NCBI GenBank assembly: GCA_937136415.1
Contig: CAKZOK010000139.1
Span: 1-64,000 of the forward strand
Length of the DNA stretch: 64,000 nucleotides
DNA from: an uncultured Cytophagales bacterium
GTDB taxonomy: Bacteria; Bacteroidota; Bacteroidia; Cytophagales; Bernardetiaceae
Direction: 5' to 3'
The position numbers and the translations under genes are program-made. Under the pieces are notes generated by a model. That model was not told where the DNA came from, searched no databases, and saw nothing but the letters and a program-made list of their open reading frames with translations. Shown here one piece after another: positions 44,733-54,127 of this stretch. Position 1 is the first letter of the stretch, and the number at the start of each line of letters is the position of its first letter.

Positions 44733-45053
44733 ATGATATACGCCAACCAAAAAGCAATTCCACAAAGAAAACAGCTCACTGAAACATTAATTGAAACTTT
44801 ATCAGAGTCTGAAGAACAATTAGACGCTTCCTTAGAACGTGAATTGGTGCTTTTTAAAGATGAAAAAAATGAATTAGATTATATCATCAAAATACTTGTC
44901 CAAACCTGCAAACTTTCGTCTGGCGATGCTTTTGATGTCGTAACAGAAGCAAATACAAAAGGACATTCGACAGTTACAACAGGAACTTTTAATGAACTAA
45001 AACCACTTCGAAAAGAAGTATGTGATAAAAATATTTGGGTCGAAATTTTGTAA
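44733..45053 (+). CDS. Divergent ClpS-like adaptor
   Basis: This 106-residue protein has an N-terminal extension of about 33 residues and then a ClpS-like core (LVLFKDEKNELDYIIKILVQTCKLSSGDAF...TTGTFNELKPLRKEVCDKNIWVEIL). ClpS delivers N-degron substrates to ClpAP. The fold pattern, including the end TGxFxEL...EI, fits Bacteroidota ClpS, but key binding residues differ: the NDD loop reads KDE, and the pocket histidine, in HYNGK of relatives, aligns with asparagine in ANTKGH. It may therefore bind other substrates or only the Clp ATPase. The gene stands alone; clpA and clpP are not in the window. The alignment is by eye. Confidence 0.7.
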   Translation: MIYANQKAIPQRKQLTETLIETLSESEEQLDASLERELVLFKDEKNELDYIIKILVQTCKLSSGDAFDVVTEANTKGHSTVTTGTFNELKPLRKEVCDKNIWVEIL

Positions 45054-45328
45054 TCTTTTTTCTCTACTTTTCATAAAAATTTATGTTTTGAGAATTATTT
45101 TATGCTTCTATTGTTTAGTAAGTGAGTTGCTTTCATAATTATTTTTTTTGTAAAGTACTGAACATGATATATTTTTTGAGATTTCACACTCTTTTTCAAA
45201 GAAAGTAATCAAGATAATTTATTTCTTTTTAATTATTCTTCTAAAAATAATAAAAAAAATGTTATTTTAGCAGAACACTTTCCTATTACTAAAAACAATT
45301 TCTCAAAAATAATTGTGCAAAACGAGTT

Positions 45329-46246
45329 ATGGCAGAAACAAATAATAATAAATCCTCTATCGCACCTACACAAATTCGCAAACATTCTTTCAAACAAGCT
45401 ACTTTTGGAGGTTATCGCAAAGAAGATGTAAGTCAATATCTTTCTGATGTTGCCGAAAATATGAGTTCGGTTTCTCATCGCAACGAAGAATTAGAAAGAC
45501 AGGTTAGTTATTTGCATACCGAACTGACCAAACTCAAAGATATAGAACGAACACTTTTAGAGTCACTTTCACAAGCACAAGAAGCAAATCGTTTGAACTT
45601 AGAACAAGCCCAAAAACGTGCTGATTTGATGATTTTGGAAGGAAAAATGCAAGCCGATGCTCTTCTACAAAGTGCCAAGTCAAATGCAAAAAGTGTTCTT
45701 TTAAGCACTCAACAACTTGCTGACCAAACGCTTTCGGAAATGAAAAGAGAAATAAAATTATTGAATTATTCCTATGAATATAGCGCACAACAGAAGGCAC
45801 AAATGATGCAAGAATTACAAACATTTATGGAAACAGCACTCTTAAAAATTGAGCGTTTGTCAAAACTAGATGTCGAACACACCTCAGAACAAGCCCTAGA
45901 ACGTGCCGAAAAAATGCACCAACATCATAGCCAAATTATTAGAGAACAACTAAAACAACTTGAAGGAAAAAATTATCAACAACTATATAATCAAGCTGAT
46001 TTTTCTTATTCAGATTACTCTCAAAATAATGATTATGACAAAGAAACACCTCGTAAGATAGTTCCCGAAATTCGTCAAGAAATAAAATATGAGGCAGAGC
46101 AAAAAACAAAAGAAGAACAAGAAAAAACAAAAGAAGAATTAGAACAATCTCAAAAAGAAATAGGAAATACAAAATCTCAAAAAGATACTTTTCAATCTAA
46201 TGAATCTAGTTCAAGAGGTCTTATTTTTGATTTGAATGATTTATAA
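45329..46246 (+). CDS. DivIVA-domain coiled-coil protein
   Basis: This 305-residue protein begins with a DivIVA-like membrane-targeting segment (HSFKQATFGGYRKEDVSQYLSDVAENM, about 18-45) and continues as a long coiled coil to about 215, with regular heptads (EELERQVSYLHTELTKLKDIERTLLESLSQAQEANRLNLEQAQKRADLMILEGKM). The C-terminal 90 residues are Glu/Lys/Gln-rich and disordered. DivIVA proteins bind curved membrane and recruit division or polar factors; a similar scaffolding role is likely but the partner is unknown. An EI24-domain gene follows 80 bases downstream on the same strand and may be co-transcribed. The ATG at 45329 gives a short Asn/Ser-rich lead. Confidence 0.85.
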   Translation: MAETNNNKSSIAPTQIRKHSFKQATFGGYRKEDVSQYLSDVAENMSSVSHRNEELERQVSYLHTELTKLKDIERTLLESLSQAQEANRLNLEQAQKRADLMILEGKMQADALLQSAKSNAKSVLLSTQQLADQTLSEMKREIKLLNYSYEYSAQQKAQMMQELQTFMETALLKIERLSKLDVEHTSEQALERAEKMHQHHSQIIREQLKQLEGKNYQQLYNQADFSYSDYSQNNDYDKETPRKIVPEIRQEIKYEAEQKTKEEQEKTKEELEQSQKEIGNTKSQKDTFQSNESSSRGLIFDLNDL

Positions 46247-46326
46247 AAAATAGAATAAAATTTGTTATAATCAATAAATTGTAATTCAGCATAACTAATT
46301 GCAACTGTAATTTTTAATCACTACTT

Positions 46327-47112
46327 ATGAGTTTATTTAAAAAATTTTGGTTAGGTGTTCGTTTGTATGGCAAGGCATTGTCTTTTACTCGTGAACATAA
46401 TTTGTGGAAATATTATTTTTTGCCTGCACTTCTCAACCTTATCATTTTTATTTCTGTTGGTTTTGTCGGTTATATTTTTGTGGGGGATACAATAGATTGG
46501 CTGGAAGGGCTTTTCAATTTGAATAATCCTATAAATTGGTGGCAAACAACACTTAATTATATTGTCAAAATTTTGGTGGGTTTGATTGCTTTTTTGATTT
46601 ATTTTAAATCCTATAAATATTTGATGTTGATTTTGCTTTCGCCTGTTTTATCGATTGTGGCTGCAAAAGTTCAAGGAATTTTACACCCAGAGCGTCCAGA
46701 TGAAGACTTTCATTTTCCTCAATTTTTGAGCGACCTCAAACGTGGGCTTATTATTAATCTGACCAATTTGGCGATTGAACTATCCATCACAATTCCTCTT
46801 ATTTTAATAGGGCTTTTTTTCTCGCCTATTTCTCCTTTTGCTACCATTCTGATTATTTTGGTAGAATCTTATTTTTTGGGTTTTGGAATGATAGATTTGA
46901 GAAATGAATTTATGAAACTAGATGTAAAAGAGAGTAGAGCTGTTGTCAAAAAACATCGTTCTTTTGCTATTGGAGTCGGAATGACTATGTATTTTATGAT
47001 TTGGATTCCTATTTTGGGAATTTTATTTGCTCCTATTTGGGCGTGTATTTCAGCAGGTTTGGGGATTTATGAATTGGAGGAAAACTCAATTATTAAAACA
47101 GATGCAAACTAA
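46327..47112 (+). CDS. EI24-domain membrane protein
   Basis: This 261-residue protein has four long hydrophobic regions (about 30-53, 72-100, 135-185 as a pair, and 215-245), typical of EI24/CysZ-like proteins. The FWLGVRLYGKALSFTREHNLWKYYFLPALLN start, the central LKRGLIINLTNLAIELSITIPL and the MIDLRNEFMKLDVKESRAVVKKHR loop fit the family. CysZ imports sulfate in proteobacteria; in Bacteroidota the function of EI24 members is not established, and no cysteine genes are nearby. It follows the DivIVA-like gene (80 bases) and converges tail to tail with the phosphoesterase (13 bases), without room for a separate terminator. Confidence 0.85.
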   Translation: MSLFKKFWLGVRLYGKALSFTREHNLWKYYFLPALLNLIIFISVGFVGYIFVGDTIDWLEGLFNLNNPINWWQTTLNYIVKILVGLIAFLIYFKSYKYLMLILLSPVLSIVAAKVQGILHPERPDEDFHFPQFLSDLKRGLIINLTNLAIELSITIPLILIGLFFSPISPFATILIILVESYFLGFGMIDLRNEFMKLDVKESRAVVKKHRSFAIGVGMTMYFMIWIPILGILFAPIWACISAGLGIYELEENSIIKTDAN

Positions 47113-47125
47113 AGCATAAGCTACA

Positions 47126-47893
47126 TTATTTATCACGAAAAGGCGTATAAAAAAGATTCCAAGTATTCAATTCTACTGCACACAGATTTCCTACTTCGCC
47201 TTTAAATTTTTGATATTTCCCCAAACTCACATATACACAACCGTTGTCAATCGGAACAATAGCCGTTTTATTTTCCTTTGCTAATTCTAAATTTTTATTT
47301 ATCTCTTCCAAATTATGAACGACATGTCCATGCACGACGGGCTTGCGATTGGTTTTGTATAAATTCCCCTTAAATTTTCGCACCCAAAGCATAGCATAAG
47401 CATTTGTAAAAAGTGTTTCTCCATTTAGAGGTTCATAATTTATATCAAAACCTGCGTGAACCAAAAGACAGTTTTCTAATTCTATATAAAAAATCATTTC
47501 ATTGAAAAATGTTGCGTATTTTGGCTTTATTTCTTTGTCTTTATTGATTAATTCTTCTAAATGATTATGAGCAAGTGTCTTTTTAGAAACTTGATTATTA
47601 TTTTTCTGATAAAAATCTAAAAGCATTTGTTCATGATTTCCTATCAAAACAAAAATTTGAAAATCTTCTTTTTGTTTTTTGATAATATAATCTATCAAAA
47701 GAATTGCATTTTTTCCTCTATCAATCAAATCTCCCAAAATGAAAATTTGGTCGTCTTTTGTGACTTTTAGAATTTCTTCTACCAAATAAATAAACGTTTT
47801 GCCACAGCCATGAATATCGCTGATAGCAAAACGTCTGCTTGTATTTTTTGGAATTTCTTTTGTGAATTGTTTTGGAAATATTTTTTTTATCAT
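47126..47893 (-). CDS. PPP-type serine/threonine or dinucleoside-polyphosphate phosphoesterase
   Basis: This 255-residue metallophosphoesterase shows every core motif: SDIHGC at 25-30, GDLIDRG at 54-60, GNHEQ at 85-89, VHAG at 145-148 and VVHGH at 186-190. Small PPP enzymes of this kind include PrpA/PrpE protein phosphatases and ApaH-like Ap4A hydrolases; sequence alone does not decide the substrate. It is cytoplasmic. It is the last gene of a likely minus-strand operon, 16 bases after the membrane protein at 47910-48527, itself downstream of the RNA methyltransferase. Confidence 0.92.
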   Translation of the reverse strand: MIKKIFPKQFTKEIPKNTSRRFAISDIHGCGKTFIYLVEEILKVTKDDQIFILGDLIDRGKNAILLIDYIIKKQKEDFQIFVLIGNHEQMLLDFYQKNNNQVSKKTLAHNHLEELINKDKEIKPKYATFFNEMIFYIELENCLLVHAGFDINYEPLNGETLFTNAYAMLWVRKFKGNLYKTNRKPVVHGHVVHNLEEINKNLELAKENKTAIVPIDNGCVYVSLGKYQKFKGEVGNLCAVELNTWNLFYTPFRDK

Positions 47894-47909
47894 TTTAATT
47901 CTATTTTTA

Positions 47910-48527
47910 TCAAAAATTCATATTTTCATCAATAGTGATATTTTCTTCTCTAATTGTATTAATTCTAGGTTGTAGAATCCAAATACCAACAGGAAAAAAC
48001 CAAAACATAAAAAACTCACTCGCAAAATCTGAAAAGGTTACTTCTCTTTGCAACTCGGTTGTTTTTAAAGTTTTTGCAGCAAAATAAATAGAATAAAAAA
48101 CACCAAAAGCAGATACAATACATAAAACAAGCATAATTGGAGCTATCCATTCGCTAGGAAATTCAATTTCATTGGGTTTTATTGTGCTATAAAGAATGAA
48201 CATAAAAACGCCAAATCCAGAAACAGAGAGCAGAGGAATAATAGAAAATATTTTAAATTTTGTAGTTTTCATCTCTACATTTGTTGGTACTGCTTTTTGA
48301 AGCCCAATAGCTACTGACCAAAACCAACTAAAAAGTAAGGACGCAAAAAGCACAATTACCAAAGGAAAAAATTTAAAAACATTCAAAATTTGTTCTGGGT
48401 CTGGTTGTGTTCCTTCTTTTAGAATCGAAACTATAATTGCAATTATTGTCAAGAAAGAACCAAAAGGAACGCCAATTAGAAGAAAGAATAATTGCCAATG
48501 TTTTGCTTTTAAAAATTTATCTACCAT
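47910..48527 (-). CDS. Four-to-five-segment membrane protein, unknown
   Basis: I do not recognise this 205-residue protein. Hydrophobic segments lie at about 11-35, 48-70, 93-115, 128-150 and 165-185, joined by short polar loops. It has no catalytic motif. It sits between the RNA methyltransferase (80 bases) and the phosphoesterase (16 bases) on the same strand, so co-transcription is likely, but the neighbours do not explain it. The ATG at 48527 precedes the first membrane segment by a short basic lead (MVDKFLKAKHWQ). Confidence 0.8.
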   Translation of the reverse strand: MVDKFLKAKHWQLFFLLIGVPFGSFLTIIAIIVSILKEGTQPDPEQILNVFKFFPLVIVLFASLLFSWFWSVAIGLQKAVPTNVEMKTTKFKIFSIIPLLSVSGFGVFMFILYSTIKPNEIEFPSEWIAPIMLVLCIVSAFGVFYSIYFAAKTLKTTELQREVTFSDFASEFFMFWFFPVGIWILQPRINTIREENITIDENMNF

Positions 48528-48606
48528 TTTTGTTTTTTATTTATATTTTTCCACGAATAAATTCGTAGGTTTTGTTTTTTATTTATTAGTGTTAAGATAC
48601 AATAAA

Positions 48607-49869
48607 TTATATTCTCTCCAAAATCGCCATATAAAAACCATCAAAACCAGTTTGATGTGAAAGTATTTTTTTGTCTTCAATAAATTTAAAATCCTTTCCA
48701 TTTTCACTATTCAAAAATGTTTCTACTTGATTTTGATTTTCAGAAGGAAGAATTGAACAGGTTGCATAAACTAATTTACCTCCTTTTTTGGTCATTTTAG
48801 AATATTCTTGTAAAATAACTTGTTGAGTTTGTTTTATTTCCTCCAAAAACTCAAGATTTAATTTCCATTTTGCATCAGGATTTCTACTCAAAACCCCCAA
48901 ACCACTACAAGGCGCATCAATCAAAACTCTATCAGCAGAATTATAAAATTGTTTGAATTGTGAATTATCAACTTTATTATTTTCTCTTTTTATAGGGTGC
49001 GTTTTGATATTATGAACATCAGCACGGTTTGCTCGTTTTCTTAATTCAATGAGCTTATTTTCATAAATATCCATTGCTATTATTTGCCCTTTATTTTTTA
49101 AAAGAGAAGCAATATGAAGCGATTTTCCTCCTGCACCAGCACAAGTATCAATAATTTGCATTCCCTGTTTTATGTCCAAAAAATGAGCAATTCGCTGCGA
49201 AGAAGCATCTTGAATTTCGAAAAAACCCTCTTTATATAAGGCATTTCTTACAATACTTTTTCTTTTAAGAAGTCGGATTGCTTCTGGATAAATTTCTGTT
49301 TTTTGAGTAATTTTTTCAGTTTCGATGTTTTGTTCTGAAAGCTGTTTTTGAAGTTTTTGAATGCTTGTTTTTAATGTATTGACACGCAAAACAACAGGAG
49401 CTTGATTATTCAAAGCAGCAATTTCTTTTGTCCAAATTTCATTTCCTAATTCTTTTTCACCCAAATTATCTAACCAATCAGGAATTGATTCTTTGTATTT
49501 TCGGATTTTTGAAAGTTTATTATATTCTTCTTTTATTATTTTTTTATCATAATTAATTTCTTCAAATTCTTTCCAAGTTGGCAATTCAATTTCATTAAGA
49601 ATTGCCCAAATAGAAAAAAGTTGAACTAAATTTTGAGTAGAATAAGTATTATTTTCAAATGCTGTTTCTATGTCTGCTAATTTTGCATACAAACGTTTCC
49701 AACGCACAACTTCATAAATCGTTTCTGCCACAAAACTTCTATCTCTTGCGCCCCAACGTTTGTCTTGTTTTAAGGTAATGGCTACAATTTTATCAGCTTG
49801 TTTTTTTTGATTGAAAATTTGAGAAAGGGATTCAATAACTGCCAAAACTAAATTACGATGTAAGCGCAT
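48607..49869 (-). CDS. RsmB/NOP-family RNA cytosine-C5 methyltransferase
   Basis: This 420-residue SAM-dependent enzyme has an N-terminal helical NusB-like RNA-binding region (about 1-130) and a Rossmann catalytic domain. Motif I is DTCAGAGGKS at 241-250, motif IV is DAPCSG with C321, and motif VI is ATCS with C371, the two cysteines used by m5C methyltransferases. RsmB methylates C967 of 16S rRNA; the NusB-like N-terminus supports RsmB over YebU or tRNA enzymes, but I leave the symbol open. It is the first gene of a probable three-gene minus-strand unit. Confidence 0.92.
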   Translation of the reverse strand: MRLHRNLVLAVIESLSQIFNQKKQADKIVAITLKQDKRWGARDRSFVAETIYEVVRWKRLYAKLADIETAFENNTYSTQNLVQLFSIWAILNEIELPTWKEFEEINYDKKIIKEEYNKLSKIRKYKESIPDWLDNLGEKELGNEIWTKEIAALNNQAPVVLRVNTLKTSIQKLQKQLSEQNIETEKITQKTEIYPEAIRLLKRKSIVRNALYKEGFFEIQDASSQRIAHFLDIKQGMQIIDTCAGAGGKSLHIASLLKNKGQIIAMDIYENKLIELRKRANRADVHNIKTHPIKRENNKVDNSQFKQFYNSADRVLIDAPCSGLGVLSRNPDAKWKLNLEFLEEIKQTQQVILQEYSKMTKKGGKLVYATCSILPSENQNQVETFLNSENGKDFKFIEDKKILSHQTGFDGFYMAILERI

Positions 49870-49965
49870 GATGAAATTATGAATTGTGATTGGTTAATTA
49901 TGAACTAGGTTCAAGCCTCGCTGCTTGAATCTAGTTCATGTAAAATCTAAAAATGAAATAGTAAC

Positions 49966-51486
49966 TTAAAACATACTACGTTTTTTTCTCCAGTCACTCA
50001 TTCCAGTAGAATTATTTTTTTCAGCAGAGTTCGAAATAGTTATATTTTTCTTCTTTCCCTTTTCTAAAAGTTGATTTACAATAGCGACAGCAATTTCTTC
50101 TTCTTCTTTTGAAGTTTGAGCATCTAAATATTCGGGTTTGAAATGATTTTCCACGAATTTTGTACTAAAATTACCACTTCTAAACGCCTCATGTTTCATC
50201 ACAAATTTACAAAAAGGTAGCGTTGTTTGGATTCCCGAAATTTTATACTCGTCAATCGCTCTTATCATTCTGTCCATTGCCTCTTCTCTATTTGCGCCAA
50301 AAGTGATAAGTTTTGCAATCATTGAATCATAAAAAATAGGCACTTCCATACCTTGTTCAAAACCATCATCTACCCGAATCCCTAAGCCTTTTGGTGTATC
50401 ATATTCTACCACTTTTCCAACATTTGGCAAGAAATTATTTGCTGGGTCTTCGGCATATACACGCACCTCTATCGAATGTCCATTGATTTTTAAATCTTCT
50501 TGCTTGAAAGAAATTTCTTTACCTTCTGCAATTTTGATTTGTTCTTTTACCAAATCAATTCCTGTTATTTGCTCCGTAATTGGGTGTTCTACTTGCAGAC
50601 GAGTATTCATTTCTAAAAAATAAAAATCCAAATTTTCATCTACAATAAATTCTACCGTTCCTGCTCCATAATAATTACACGCTTTTGCCACATTTACGGC
50701 AGCTTTTCCCATTGCCTTTCGCATTTTTTCGTTTACAACAGCCGAAGGAGCTTCTTCTACAACCTTTTGATGACGACGCTGAATAGAACATTCTCTTTCA
50801 AAAAGATACAAAATATTGCCATGCATATCTCCCAAAATCTGAATTTCGATATGACGAGGCGAGCCAATATATTTTTCAATAAAAACAGCACCATCTCCAA
50901 AAGCCGACTGTGCCTCACTAACAGCTCTTTTCATTTGCTCTTCAAACTCTTCTTCTTTTTCTACCACACGCATTCCTTTTCCACCTCCTCCTGCACTTGC
51001 TTTTACCAAAATTGGATAACCAATTTGAGCCGCTTCTTTTTTGGCTTCTGCTATATCCTCAACAGCGTGATTAATTCCGGGAACCATCGGAATATCATAC
51101 TTAGAAACAGCATTTTTGGCAGCTAATTTACTTCCCATTACCTCAATCGCTTCAGGAGAAGGCGCAATAAAAATAAGCCCTGCTTCTTTCACTTTTCGTG
51201 CAAAATCTGCATTTTCAGACAAAAACCCATATCCGGGATGAATGGCTTCTGCGCCTGTTGTTTTGGCAGCCTCAATAATTTTATCTCCACGAAGATACGA
51301 CTCTGAAGAAGGAGGCGCACCCACACAAATAGCTTCATCGGCAGCACGAACATGAGGAGCTAAACGGTCTGCTTCACTAAAAACAGCTACGGTTTTGATG
51401 CCCATTTCTTTACAAGAACGAATTATTCGAAGTGTAATTTCGCCACGGTTGGCAATCAGAATTTTTGTTATTTTGGTACTATTCAT
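49966..51486 (-). CDS. accC: Biotin carboxylase
   Basis: This 506-residue ATP-grasp enzyme carboxylates biotin on its carrier with bicarbonate and ATP. The N-terminal KILIANRGEITLRIIRSCKEMGI, the glycine-rich ATP loop GGGGKG (166-171) and the metal and biotin site EMNTRLQVEH (292-301) are canonical. It exceeds the 450-residue E. coli enzyme by a C-terminal extension of about 50 residues with an Asn/Lys-rich end. No accB, accA or accD gene is adjacent, so it could serve acetyl-CoA carboxylase or a propionyl/methylcrotonyl-CoA carboxylase. It lies alone between the methyltransferase and the GNAT gene. Confidence 0.93.
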   Translation of the reverse strand: MNSTKITKILIANRGEITLRIIRSCKEMGIKTVAVFSEADRLAPHVRAADEAICVGAPPSSESYLRGDKIIEAAKTTGAEAIHPGYGFLSENADFARKVKEAGLIFIAPSPEAIEVMGSKLAAKNAVSKYDIPMVPGINHAVEDIAEAKKEAAQIGYPILVKASAGGGGKGMRVVEKEEEFEEQMKRAVSEAQSAFGDGAVFIEKYIGSPRHIEIQILGDMHGNILYLFERECSIQRRHQKVVEEAPSAVVNEKMRKAMGKAAVNVAKACNYYGAGTVEFIVDENLDFYFLEMNTRLQVEHPITEQITGIDLVKEQIKIAEGKEISFKQEDLKINGHSIEVRVYAEDPANNFLPNVGKVVEYDTPKGLGIRVDDGFEQGMEVPIFYDSMIAKLITFGANREEAMDRMIRAIDEYKISGIQTTLPFCKFVMKHEAFRSGNFSTKFVENHFKPEYLDAQTSKEEEEIAVAIVNQLLEKGKKKNITISNSAEKNNSTGMSDWRKKRSMF

Positions 51487-51608
51487 TATATGTTGTGGTG
51501 TTTTTTATCTATTGGGTTGGCTATTTTTGAAATAAATCAAAGACAAAAATAACATTTCTATTTTAAAGAAACAGAAAATAATAAATTGGATTCTCGTTTT
51601 TCTAAAAA

Positions 51609-52076
51609 TTATAATTTCAATTCCATTTTTATATTTGCTCGTTTGTAAAACGTTTCTTCTAATTTTACTTCTTCGAATCCATATTTTTTGTATAATTGAA
51701 GAGCTGAGTAAAGAGCTGTATTAGAATAAAGAATGAGTTTGGAGATTTGTCTTTTTTTAGAAAAAGATATGCAATGTTCTACTAATAATTTGCCAATTCC
51801 TTTTCCTTGTATATTTTGAGTAACTGCCATTTTTGCAAGTTCGAATACTGAATCAGTTTTTTTGAGTAATGAAGCTGTTGCAATTATTTTGTTATCCATT
51901 CTGGCAAAAAATATATATCCTCCTTTATCAATTATTTCTTTTTTAGGGTTTGATAAAGAAATTACATCACTCTCTTCGATAGAAAAATATTTTTCAAGCC
52001 ATTCATAATTAAGCTGTTTGATGTATGGCTTCAAATCTTCTGAAAAGTCGATGATTTCTATATTTGGGGTATTCAT
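51609..52076 (-). CDS. GNAT-family N-acetyltransferase
   Basis: This 155-residue protein is a single GNAT domain. The acetyl-CoA motif is QNIQGKGIGKLLVEHC (about 88-103, the Q/RxxGxG/A signature), preceded by the strand VFELAKMAVT and followed by LILYSNTALYSALQLYKKYGFEEV, the typical C-terminal half with the tyrosine-containing helix. The substrate is not identifiable; the pattern resembles small-molecule or amine acetyltransferases. It starts 36 bases after the menD stop on the same strand, so it is probably co-transcribed with menD. Confidence 0.92.
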   Translation of the reverse strand: MNTPNIEIIDFSEDLKPYIKQLNYEWLEKYFSIEESDVISLSNPKKEIIDKGGYIFFARMDNKIIATASLLKKTDSVFELAKMAVTQNIQGKGIGKLLVEHCISFSKKRQISKLILYSNTALYSALQLYKKYGFEEVKLEETFYKRANIKMELKL

Positions 52077-52112
52077 TTTTATTGAATCAAATTATTTATT
52101 TTTTATTTTTCA

Positions 52113-53864
52113 TTAATCTACTTCCAAAACCTTAACTGCGTTTTTATAATCTTGAAAAACTTTTGTATTAATTTCTATATTTGTTTTTATTTCAAGAATA
52201 GTAATTCGGTTTCGTTTTTCTATATCTAATTCTAGGTTTTGTAAAGCCTTCTGAACCTCATTTTTATCTTCACAAAAATTATATTCTAATTCAAATTCAT
52301 GGCTTAGATTTTCGGCATTCAAATTTTGTTTTATTACAAAAAATTCATCTGATTCGGGCTGTTTGGCTGCATCTGGAAGCATTTTAAAAATTCCTCCACC
52401 GTGATTATTTAATAAAATTACAATCAAATTTTTGGGTAAATAATTATTCCAAAACGCATTTCTATCATAAAAAAAAGCAACATCACCCGTCAATAAAACA
52501 TTCAAGGTTTCTTTATCTGCAAGTGCATGTCCGATAGCAGTACTCGTCGAACCATCAATTCCACTTGTGCCACGATTAGAAAAGATTTCGATTTCTTTGT
52601 TAGTATTGAGATAGTTTGCATAACGCACACTCATACTATTTGCCAAATGCAAATTAGAATGATTAGGTAACATTTTCATTGCCATTTTTACAGCTTCAAA
52701 CTCTGAAAAAGGTTGCTCTTCGAAAAAGTTCGTATTCAATTTTGTAATTTCTGCATCTGTTCCACGCCAATTATCTACAAAAAAAGATTGACGATACGAT
52801 TCTGCAAAACGTGTTTGTTTTTCCAAAACTTTCCTAAAAAAATATGATGGGTTCAATGGAATCACTTTTGTAAGCGACTGAAATGTATCAGCAGCAATCC
52901 CAGCAGGTTGAATGTGCCAATGTTCGATAGCAGGATATTCACGCAAGAATTTTTTAAGATTTTTTGAAATAACAGATTTACCAAATGTAATCAATAATTC
53001 GGGTCGTAGTTCTTCAAGGCTTTCTCTGTTCATCAAAAATACATCTTGATGCTGAATACTATTTTTGATTGTATGAAGATTCGAAATTATATCTGCCACA
53101 ACTGTAACCTCCAAACCATTCAAAACAGAAACCAAACGCTCATTATAACGCATCTGCCCTCCAACAATTAATTTTTCTTCAGTTCTATTCCAAACTTCTA
53201 AAAGCTCCTCCCAATCTTGTGTACGAATCTTTGGACGGCTATGAATTTGTTCAATTATTTTTACATCAATATCATATTTTATCTCATTTTCATAAAAATC
53301 ATTTACATTTTCTTCATCTATTTTTCGAACAGGTGGATAAAATGGTTCACGAAAAGGCGCATTAATATGAACAGGCGCAGCAGGATATGTTTTTGATAAA
53401 TTTATGGCTTCCGAAATAGTACGTTCGGTATGCCAAACAGCATCTTGATGCGACAAATCAACTGGCAAAGTATAACTTTCTTTTACATGTTTGCCATAAA
53501 TATTTGTTTGCCTTATAGTTTGTCCATCAAATTGGTCTATCCATTCTGGAGGACGGTCAGCAGTGAAAACAAGCAACGGAATACGCTGAAAATAGGCTTC
53601 TGCAATCGCTGGGGCATAATTATAAGCAGCCGAACCCGAAGTACAAATCAAAACAACAGGTTTATTTGTTTGCTGTGCAATTCCTAAAGCAATAAAAGCA
53701 GCCGAACGCTCATCAGCCACTACTTTGCAATTCAAATTTTTATGCCTTGCAAATGACAATGTAAGAGGAGCAGAACGAGAACCAGGAGAAAGAATCACGT
53801 TTTCGATACCATGTTTATGACAAATATGAGCAATATTCCATATTGGTTGAAGAGCGTAAGACAT
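52113..53864 (-). CDS. menD: SEPHCHC synthase (menaquinone biosynthesis)
   Basis: MenD joins isochorismate and 2-oxoglutarate using thiamine diphosphate, the first committed step of menaquinone synthesis. The 583 residues match the family: SPGSRSAPL at 26-34, DERSAAFIALGIAQQTNKPVVLICTSGSA with the ThDP-activating glutamate region, RPPEWIDQFDGQTIRQ for substrate binding, RGTSGIDGSTSTAIGHA, and the ThDP/Mg motif GDVAFFYDRNAF...LNNHGGGIF near 457-490. It fits an organism that respires with menaquinone. The other men genes are not in the window. A GNAT gene follows closely. Confidence 0.96.
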   Translation of the reverse strand: MSYALQPIWNIAHICHKHGIENVILSPGSRSAPLTLSFARHKNLNCKVVADERSAAFIALGIAQQTNKPVVLICTSGSAAYNYAPAIAEAYFQRIPLLVFTADRPPEWIDQFDGQTIRQTNIYGKHVKESYTLPVDLSHQDAVWHTERTISEAINLSKTYPAAPVHINAPFREPFYPPVRKIDEENVNDFYENEIKYDIDVKIIEQIHSRPKIRTQDWEELLEVWNRTEEKLIVGGQMRYNERLVSVLNGLEVTVVADIISNLHTIKNSIQHQDVFLMNRESLEELRPELLITFGKSVISKNLKKFLREYPAIEHWHIQPAGIAADTFQSLTKVIPLNPSYFFRKVLEKQTRFAESYRQSFFVDNWRGTDAEITKLNTNFFEEQPFSEFEAVKMAMKMLPNHSNLHLANSMSVRYANYLNTNKEIEIFSNRGTSGIDGSTSTAIGHALADKETLNVLLTGDVAFFYDRNAFWNNYLPKNLIVILLNNHGGGIFKMLPDAAKQPESDEFFVIKQNLNAENLSHEFELEYNFCEDKNEVQKALQNLELDIEKRNRITILEIKTNIEINTKVFQDYKNAVKVLEVD

Positions 53865-54035
53865 AAAAAAGAAGTTTAAATTATGTTGTTGATAGGGATA
53901 CCAACAATGGCTTTAGAAAAGACAATCAATAATGATAGTTTTTGTTTGACAAATTTAATGAATTTGCTATTCTATATTACAAAATTTATGTCTTTAATCT
54001 TATTTATTATTGGTTTTTTAGACTTTGGCATATTA

Positions 54036-54127
54036 ATAGCTATTTAACTCATTGTGATTGCCACGAGATTGGTAATTTTTTCATGGCTATAAAAAAGAGG
54101 TTTCAGCATGTTCTGAATCCTTTTTTT
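54036..54127 (+). ncRNA. Candidate small RNA or attenuator leader
   Basis: ATAGC (54036-54040) pairs with GCTAT (54086-54090) around an inner hairpin (ATTGCCA 54057-54063 with TGGTAAT 54070-54076, loop CGAGAT). This is followed at once by a terminator. Either a free RNA ends here or this is the leader of the oxygenase gene that starts 78 bases later. It matches no RNA family I can name. Confidence 0.35.
54098..54127 (+). terminator. Rightward terminator upstream of the oxygenase gene
   Basis: AGGTTTCAG (54098-54106) pairs with CTGAATCCT (54113-54121) with one mismatch, followed by seven T residues. No plus-strand gene ends here. Confidence 0.6.

Noticed and set aside
45152-45167. Possible third MITE end (AAGTACTGAACATGA)
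   Set aside because: It matches one terminal repeat with mismatches, but no inverse end lies at the right distance and the interior is unrelated.
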